Below, in pieces: positions 29,835 through 35,048 of a stretch of DNA of 35,048 nucleotides; within the stretch, counting starts at the first letter, position 1; each line of letters begins with the position of its first letter. A program made the position numbers and the translations under genes. Under the pieces are notes generated by a model. That model had not been told where the DNA came from and searched no databases. It saw only the letters and a program-made list of their open reading frames with translations. Source of the DNA: Candidatus Peribacter sp. (lineage in GTDB: Bacteria; Patescibacteriota; Gracilibacteria; Peribacterales; Peribacteraceae); the NCBI GenBank assembly GCA_030647195.1, contig JAUSKD010000036.1, positions 1 through 35,048 on the forward strand. The letters are read 5' to 3'.

Positions 29835-31754
29835 TCACTGCTGCCCCGCCTTTTCCCAGCCCAAACGGATGATCTCCTGCCGTACGCGATCGGGGAAGTT
29901 TTCGGGTCCGCCGGGGAGCGCGAAGTAGAGCCTGCGCAGAATCCGGCCCTGATCGGCATGTCCCTCGAGCGCCTTGAGCTCCTGCGTGAACTGGTTCAAG
30001 CGGGCCTGTGTGAGGTGGTAGACGAAGATGCGCTGTTTGATACCCGCCACGATCAGCTGGATATCGGACTCGGACAATGTCGGTGCCTCTTCCGCCGGCA
30101 GGTAGGCGGAGATCTGCTGGAGCAGAATCGGATCCACCTTCTGCGTCTGGCCCAGCTCCTCCTGCTGGTCGAGGGAGAGCGAGAGCATCTCCAATGACGC
30201 CAATGCCTCACGCTGCACCTCCGGCTTGAGCGAGGACGTACCGCCCTTGAGAATCTGGAGCTGCGGACTCAGCTGCGCCCACATGTCCGGCAGGGCCTGC
30301 AGATTCCCCGTTTCGACGGTTTGTGTCAGAACGCTCAAGGCATCCAGCAGCAGACTGTCGCGGGCATCATCGGGAGCACTGACGCCGTCGGCAAGCTGGG
30401 AGCTCGTCTCGAGCACCACCTGCTTCAGCATGTACCCCTGATCGCCCGGCAGTGTGGCTGCAAGGTCACTCGCGTTCTGCGACACAACCTGTTTCAGAAG
30501 GAACTGTGCGAGCGTCGCATCACCGGATCCCGTGGCGAGTGCCACGAGCGTCGAGCGGTACTCTTCGAGGGGCAGGGCCACGGCGCCGGTTTGCCCTTGC
30601 GCGAGGAGCGCCGCCGCCTCGGTCAGACGCGTATCGGCATGCTGGAGTTGTTTCTGCATTTTGGCTTCATCACCGATGGTGAGGAAGAGATCCATCGCCT
30701 CCACGGCACGCTTGACCGGGTAGAGGGTGGATGTGGGCAGAATACGTGCGCGCCCCGCCAGACGGGTCTGCTGGAGCGCCGCGACCTCCTGACGATGCAC
30801 AGCATCGAGCGTCAGATTGCCCTGCGCCCACGGAGACTGGTAGGAACCGTCGGGGAGCTTCTGTGCAAAAGGAGTGTCGGTGGCACGGAGGGTGACCCCC
30901 TGCCCGGCGACAAGCGGAATATTCTTCCCGTTACGCGTGACCACGGCGCTGCGGTCATACACTTCGACGCGCATTTCACGATCACCGCCGATCGACACGC
31001 TGCCGCCGTTCACGGTCACGAGACCCACGGGGGTGAATACCGTAAGACCGCGCAGATTCGCAGGAATAATGCCCTGTATCCAGAGACGCCCCGCAAAGAG
31101 CGACAAGGTGGGTACCAGCTCCGAGGCGGGCTCCATCCGATCCGAAAGATCCACAAGATCGATCATCGTTCCATGATCAAGGCGGACCACGCCGTCATCC
31201 CCCAACACGATGCTGGCCTGACCGTCCGCTCCTGTCTGAATGCGCATGCCCGCACGCAGCGTCACTTCCTGCGTCACCGGCTGCCAGACCTCATCGACGA
31301 GGATGGACACAGTGCCGTGCGGCAGCAGCATCGTCTCGGAGAGCGCGGCAGAGGGAGACGCCCAGAAAATCCGGGGACTCATCTGCACGACAAAAACGAG
31401 AAGCACCGCCGTGGCGGCCCACTTCATCCCCCAGAACATGTGACGGCTCTGCTGCACGGGTACAAGCTCGGATGAGAAGCGCTGCCAGAGAAGCTGCGAT
31501 AACCCTTCCGGAGCCGCAAACCACCCGCGGAGCTCCGCGAGGAAGCCGTGGGCACGGTTGGCAAGAAGGGAAGCGGAAATGCGCTCCCAGATGACACGCT
31601 TCGATTCGGATGTGGGTGTGAGCGAAGCTTTGGCCGCCCTGAGCGCCGCAGGCACCTCCATCCGCGCCTGCAGACGGGCCCGGATACGGCTCTGTGCGCC
31701 CGCAGAGGGCGTCAGGTCACGTTGGAGCCGCAGGAGGAGGTCCTCTGTCGACAT
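29835..31754 (-). CDS. FecR/DUF5667 membrane protein, probable anti-sigma factor
   Basis: The 639-residue protein starts at ATG 31754. The N-terminal ~100 residues are cytoplasmic and helical; one membrane helix (GMKWAATAVLLVFVVQM, ~107-127) follows. Outside is a FecR domain (~143-290: LPHGTVSILVD, GDDGVVRLDHGTMIDLVD, FTPVGLVTVNGGSVSIGGD). Further on, ILPTSTLYPVKRAVEAMDLF with HADTRLTEAAALLAQG matches the DUF5667 pattern, ending in helical repeats. It lies 56 bases behind an ECF sigma factor on the same strand, so an anti-sigma or signal-transducing role for an envelope signal is inferred. No zinc-binding ZAS motif is seen. Confidence 0.82.
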   Translation of the reverse strand: MSTEDLLLRLQRDLTPSAGAQSRIRARLQARMEVPAALRAAKASLTPTSESKRVIWERISASLLANRAHGFLAELRGWFAAPEGLSQLLWQRFSSELVPVQQSRHMFWGMKWAATAVLLVFVVQMSPRIFWASPSAALSETMLLPHGTVSILVDEVWQPVTQEVTLRAGMRIQTGADGQASIVLGDDGVVRLDHGTMIDLVDLSDRMEPASELVPTLSLFAGRLWIQGIIPANLRGLTVFTPVGLVTVNGGSVSIGGDREMRVEVYDRSAVVTRNGKNIPLVAGQGVTLRATDTPFAQKLPDGSYQSPWAQGNLTLDAVHRQEVAALQQTRLAGRARILPTSTLYPVKRAVEAMDLFLTIGDEAKMQKQLQHADTRLTEAAALLAQGQTGAVALPLEEYRSTLVALATGSGDATLAQFLLKQVVSQNASDLAATLPGDQGYMLKQVVLETSSQLADGVSAPDDARDSLLLDALSVLTQTVETGNLQALPDMWAQLSPQLQILKGGTSSLKPEVQREALASLEMLSLSLDQQEELGQTQKVDPILLQQISAYLPAEEAPTLSESDIQLIVAGIKQRIFVYHLTQARLNQFTQELKALEGHADQGRILRRLYFALPGGPENFPDRVRQEIIRLGWEKAGQQ

Positions 31755-31810
31755 ATCACACTGAGTAAAACGGGGAAAAGGCGCTTTTGTTACAGCAATA
31801 ACGATAGGCA

Positions 31811-32380
31811 TTACAGCATTCCATGAGCTTCGGGGGGGAGTAGGGATTCCAGTTTTTCCAAGGCACGGAACTTGAGCACCCGCACGGCGCCCTCGCGCAT
31901 GTTGAGGGTGCGGGCGATCTCGCTATGAGGCAGATCCGCCATGTACGAGAGCTGCAGAATGTCGCGGTAGCGCCGGGGCAATTGATCCATGGCGGTGCGC
32001 ACCATCCTGAGAACATCCTCACGCTTGGCATTGGTATCGGCACGATTCATCTCGTCGGGATCGTGGAGCTCTTCGGGTACTTCCTCAGTCTCTTTGTGAG
32101 AACGGTAGACATCGATCACCTCGTACCGCGCAATGCGAAACAGCCACGCCGCGAAGGGAACGCCTTTGCGCTCGGAGTAGGTGTGCAGTTTCTGCCAGAC
32201 CTTGAGAAAGATATCGGCCACAAGATCCTCAGCCATCTCCTTGTCGAAACGGAACGCGGCGTAGCGGTAGACCTGCGGAAAGAAGTGATCGTAGAGCGCG
32301 CTGAACGCCTGCGTGTCGCCCTCCTGCGCCTTGCGCACGAGCCTCTGCAGTTCGGCCTCACCCGGTATTTGAGGATCCAT
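31811..32380 (-). CDS. ECF-type RNA polymerase sigma factor
   Basis: The 189-residue sigma70-family protein has region 2 (DTQAFSALYDHFFPQVYRYAAFRF, DLVADIFLKVWQKL, AWLFRIARYEVIDVYR, the last recognising the -10) and region 4 (QLPRRYRDILQLSYMADLPHSEIARTLNMREGAVRVLKFRALEKL, helix-turn-helix for the -35). Regions 1 and 3 are absent, as in ECF sigma factors. It is followed by the FecR/DUF5667 protein, probably its regulator. TATACT lies 9 bases before the ATG. Confidence 0.93.
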   Translation of the reverse strand: MDPQIPGEAELQRLVRKAQEGDTQAFSALYDHFFPQVYRYAAFRFDKEMAEDLVADIFLKVWQKLHTYSERKGVPFAAWLFRIARYEVIDVYRSHKETEEVPEELHDPDEMNRADTNAKREDVLRMVRTAMDQLPRRYRDILQLSYMADLPHSEIARTLNMREGAVRVLKFRALEKLESLLPPEAHGML

Positions 32381-32389
32381 GGAGCGAGC

Positions 32390-32395
32390 AGTATA
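32390..32395 (-). promoter_or_regulatory. -10 hexamer of sigma factor gene
   Basis: TATACT on the minus strand ends 9 bases before the ATG at 32380, implying a nearly leaderless message. Confidence 0.4.
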
Positions 32396-32519
32396 GCCCT
32401 TTCCCGGTGCGTTCTATGCAAATTCATCGCGGAATAGCCCCAGAGAAGGCTCACGAAAGACCGCCCTCATCGTTTCACATGCCACTCGAAAGAAGAATCC
32501 CGGATTGTTTGACTTGGGA

Positions 32520-32834
32520 ATGTTAGGGAATACATTGCCGCCAATGGTTGCCGAAGGTCCAGAATCGGATGCTATTGATCTCAAGACCCTGTTGACTGCG
32601 GAACACCCGCAAGTCATCACGGATCTGGTCGGGTTGCTCGACGATCATACGGAAGTTGTCGGCCTCCTGCGGCAGGCATGCCGATTGGGCAATGACGTGA
32701 CGAGCAACCTCCACGCCATGCCCCGGGATCCTGCAAATCAGACGCGTGAGTGCCTCTCACAACAAACAGACGTCGTAAGCCAAATCATCGAAGCCCTCAG
32801 CACAAGGGCATCGGAGCTCGCAAACGTCTGCTGA
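32520..32834 (+). CDS. Small helical protein, unknown
   Basis: An open frame of about 104 residues (ATG 32520, or ATG 32544) lies on the plus strand between two minus-strand genes and fills an otherwise empty 466-bp gap. The product is acidic and helical (AIDLKTLLTAEHPQVITDLV, VSQIIEALSTRASEL), without signal peptide or membrane segment. Codon use resembles neighbouring genes. No family is recognised and no SD is present. Nothing else is seen in the gap; 32396-32519 holds no feature I can name. Confidence 0.5.
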   Translation: MLGNTLPPMVAEGPESDAIDLKTLLTAEHPQVITDLVGLLDDHTEVVGLLRQACRLGNDVTSNLHAMPRDPANQTRECLSQQTDVVSQIIEALSTRASELANVC

Positions 32835-32846
32835 GTACGTGCAACA

Positions 32847-34652
32847 TCATTCCCATTCTATGGTGGCGGGTGGTTTGCTCGTGAGGTCGTAGAAGACAAA
32901 ATCAATTCCCGGAAGTTTCATAATGCGTTCCGTCATCCGTCTGAGAACGTCCTGCGGAATTGCGGCCGCACGCGCCGTCATGGCCTCTTGCGATTCCACG
33001 GGACGCAGCACGACAGACTGGCCGCCCGGGGTCGCGCCGAACGGCAGCAGCACGACGGGGAATTGCCAGATGCGCTCGTACAGATCCGCACGACGCATCT
33101 CTTCCGTGACAATGGCATCGGCATCGCGGAGCAGATCTGCACGCTCTTTCGTGATGACACCGGGGGAGAAGATGAAGGGACGCGGCTCCACCGAGGACGT
33201 ACAGAGGAGGACACGATTGAATTCGCGCCTCTTATTGGGGATCTCGGTCGCGAACCGCCACAGCTGCTCGGTGAGCTCAAAGGGCTCCTTGCCAAAGAGC
33301 GCCAGCGCATGGCGGTAGGTCCGCCCGTCGCCCTGCACCCCGACACTCCTGACCGGCAGAACCGCCCACCCCCCGGCCCAACGCTTGATGCCCACGTCAT
33401 CCACCGCGAACGTATCGGGCTTGGCTGCACAGAGGATCCGCACGCCGAGTCCGGGACCCGGGAAGGGATGCCGCCAGACGAGCTCATGGGCCAGACCCAG
33501 CTCTTCGCCGAGCGCACGTACCTCGTCTTTGTAGAGCTCTTTGAGCGGCTCGATGACAAGCCCCTTCTTGAGCATCTGCTGGATCGCCGGCACGCGGTTG
33601 TGGTGCGTCTTGATATGGTCGGCATGCCGGGTGCCTTTGGTCTCGATGGTATCGGGATAGATCGTCCCCTGCCCCAGCATCCAGCCGTCGGACGCGGTGA
33701 GTCCCAGATCTTCGCTTACGCGCTTCTGCACGGCGAGGAAGGTGTCACCGATCGCACGCCGCTTCTCTTCGGGATCGACCAATCCCTGCAGCGCATGAAA
33801 GAATTCCGCTGACGCGTCCTCGATGCGCACGTTGGTCACGCCGAGTTTCTCGAAAGCGGCGCGGATCTCGGCAATCTCGTTCTTACGCATCAGGCCGGTA
33901 TCGACGAGCAATCCCTGCACGCGGTGCGCGCCCAACACTTCGTTCAGCAACACGAACGCCACGGTGGAATCGACTCCGCCCGACACAAGCATGAAGACGC
34001 GCCGGTCCCCCACCTGTTCCTGGATCTCATCCCCGATGCGCTTGGCATAGCCCTCGACGGACCAGGGGGTAGCCGGACAGAGCTCGACGAACCTGCGGAG
34101 AATCTCGAGACCGTGTTCCGTGTGCGTGACCTCGGGATGAAACTGCACGGCGAATAATTTGCGACGCGGGTCTTCGAACGCCGCATGGGTGCAGCTGTCG
34201 GACGTGGCTGTCAGTTGGAATCCATCGGGGAGTTTTGAAGCCTCGTCGCCATGGGACATCCACACGGTGCAACGCTCGCCAATGTCTTTGAGCAGGATGC
34301 CGCCGCCGCTGACAGGCCTGATCTCGGTATGGCCGTATTCTTTCACCTTGCCGGGCGACACCGTACCGCCAAGCGCCTTGGTCATCCACTGGAGCCCGTA
34401 ACAGATGCCCAGTACCGGCACGCCGAGCGAAAAAATCTTCGGATCGGCTGTGGGGCTGGCCGTATCGTAGACGCTCTGCGGCCCGCCGGAGAGGATGATA
34501 CCGGCTGCTCCTTTTAATTCCTTCGCCGGAGTCGAAGGATCACGGATGTCTGAATACGCCCCGAGCCCGCGGACACGGCGCGCGATCAGATGCGCATATT
34601 GGCCGCCAAAATCGAGGATGATGATCGGCCGCCGCGCACTCGTTTCTGTCAT
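32847..34652 (-). CDS. guaA: GMP synthase (glutamine-hydrolysing), long form
   Basis: The enzyme converts XMP to GMP with ATP and glutamine. It starts at ATG 34652. The class I glutaminase domain has FGGQYAHLIARRVR, GICYGLQ (catalytic Cys84) and QFHPEVTHTEHG; the ATP-pyrophosphatase has VSGGVDSTVAF and HPFPGPGLGVR; the C-terminus ends SKPPATIEWE. At 601 residues it is about 75 longer than the usual ~525. The extra part lies in the C-terminal dimerisation domain after HPFPGPG, where a segment with GGWAVLPVRSVGVQGDGRTY comes before, not after, LRDADAIVTEEMRRADLYERIWQ. All catalytic motifs are intact. Confidence 0.93.
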   Translation of the reverse strand: MTETSARRPIIILDFGGQYAHLIARRVRGLGAYSDIRDPSTPAKELKGAAGIILSGGPQSVYDTASPTADPKIFSLGVPVLGICYGLQWMTKALGGTVSPGKVKEYGHTEIRPVSGGGILLKDIGERCTVWMSHGDEASKLPDGFQLTATSDSCTHAAFEDPRRKLFAVQFHPEVTHTEHGLEILRRFVELCPATPWSVEGYAKRIGDEIQEQVGDRRVFMLVSGGVDSTVAFVLLNEVLGAHRVQGLLVDTGLMRKNEIAEIRAAFEKLGVTNVRIEDASAEFFHALQGLVDPEEKRRAIGDTFLAVQKRVSEDLGLTASDGWMLGQGTIYPDTIETKGTRHADHIKTHHNRVPAIQQMLKKGLVIEPLKELYKDEVRALGEELGLAHELVWRHPFPGPGLGVRILCAAKPDTFAVDDVGIKRWAGGWAVLPVRSVGVQGDGRTYRHALALFGKEPFELTEQLWRFATEIPNKRREFNRVLLCTSSVEPRPFIFSPGVITKERADLLRDADAIVTEEMRRADLYERIWQFPVVLLPFGATPGGQSVVLRPVESQEAMTARAAAIPQDVLRRMTERIMKLPGIDFVFYDLTSKPPATIEWE

Positions 34653-34658
34653 GCAAAC

Positions 34659-34686
34659 AGGATAGCCGCTTACGACATATTGACAA
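34659..34686 (-). promoter_or_regulatory. Promoter of guaA
   Basis: On the minus strand TTGTCA (34681-34686), 16-bp spacer, TATCCT (34659-34664), then 6 bases to the ATG at 34652. Both hexamers are recognisable, making this the clearest leaderless-type promoter in the window. Confidence 0.5.
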
Positions 34687-34717
34687 CAGACCATGTGAAG
34701 AAGACCATGCGCCTCCT

Positions 34718-35048
34718 ATGGCACAATCCGAAAACCTTCTCGCAACATTCAATGTCGAGGGCAAGCACCAAGACGACTTCTGGCAGCAACGCATGATGGC
34801 GCTCACGGCCGGTGGTCTGGATGATTTTCAGAAAACATTGAGGGCTGCCCTGGAATCTGGTGATGCCACAGTCGTACAGGAGGCACAACGAGCGCTCAGT
34901 CAACTCAAGGGGATCGCCACAATGCGCGGCGTCACCCGCGAAGCCGTGGTCACGGCATTCGGTGCCCTGCAGCCACAGTACATCGGTTCGCGTAATGCCA
35001 CCGCACAGGGAATGCGTATCAAGAGGGAGACGCCGGCCGCACAGGTCT
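34718..35048 (+). CDS. Unknown protein, 5' part (runs off window)
   Basis: A frame opens at ATG 34718 and has no stop up to the right edge, giving 110 residues. It starts MAQSENLLATFNVEGKHQDD; the following DFQKTLRAALESGDATVVQEAQRALSQLKG forms helices, and QPQYIGSRNATAQGMRIKRE ends the visible part. No signal peptide, membrane helix or family motif is seen. CCTCCT stands directly before the ATG in place of an SD. It is divergent from guaA. Confidence 0.6.
   Translation, partial: MAQSENLLATFNVEGKHQDDFWQQRMMALTAGGLDDFQKTLRAALESGDATVVQEAQRALSQLKGIATMRGVTREAVVTAFGALQPQYIGSRNATAQGMRIKRETPAAQV

Noticed and set aside
1-35048. Reassignment of TGA (as in Gracilibacteria-type codes)
   Set aside because: Conserved proteins end at TGA at the expected C-terminus (SDR, P-type ATPase, peptide deformylase) and none needs read-through.

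Overview
The window looks like a chromosomal segment of a moderately GC-rich member of the Candidate Phyla Radiation (Patescibacteria), possibly Peribacteria/Peregrinibacteria. This is an inference from the secreted Cys-motif lipoprotein type common in that group, a fused ADP-forming acetyl-CoA synthetase, scarce Shine-Dalgarno sites, core genes scattered in no standard order, and densely repeated spacers. The standard genetic code fits: TGA ends many genes and interrupts none.

Layout. 1-600: end of a GNAT acetyltransferase, a decayed tRNA fragment and tRNA-Glu(CTC). 600-3700: lipoprotein, acetate-CoA ligase, first copy of repeat A. 3700-8200: SDR reductase coupled to a Ca-type P-ATPase, rlmH, and an S23-type four-helix-bundle gene. 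8200-11200: a high-GC sugar module (Gfo/Idh oxidoreductase plus TIM-barrel sugar isomerase), each gene with its own promoter, long leader and SD, unlike the rest of the window. 11200-13980: second repeat A, an RlmD-type rRNA methyltransferase, a secreted HExxGH protein. 14000-19720: envelope and export genes, namely a sugar-transferase N-terminal half without its catalytic domain, a sugar nucleotidyltransferase, a SecD-like lipoprotein, a SecD with an inserted parvulin domain, and a membrane protein. 19720-22300: a GpgS-like glycosyltransferase fused to a HAD phosphatase, a SEC-C protein, and a HEQEH protein. 22300-26025: repeat B, folA/SET/thyA operon, TrmB regulator, second repeat B, nth. 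26100-29700: dnaQ-like exonuclease, def, gatB, a previously missed 55-residue Lys/Cys-rich peptide, efp. 29700-35048: FecR/DUF5667 membrane protein with its ECF sigma factor, guaA with a C-terminal insertion, and two unknown proteins.

The most unusual content is (i) the SecD-parvulin fusion next to a lipoprotein resembling the SecD periplasmic domain, suggesting export and folding are combined at the translocon exit; (ii) two families of about 200-bp intergenic elements (A and B) with stem-preserving sequence changes, all in one orientation, three of four directly behind a stop codon; (iii) three families of short-period (6, 7 and 8 bp) degenerate tandem repeats filling other spacers; (iv) the Lys/Cys-rich peptide, which has the best promoter and SD of the window; and (v) -10 hexamers only 6-9 bases before many start codons, implying leaderless mRNAs. 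All functional statements rest on motif reading only; no database search was run.
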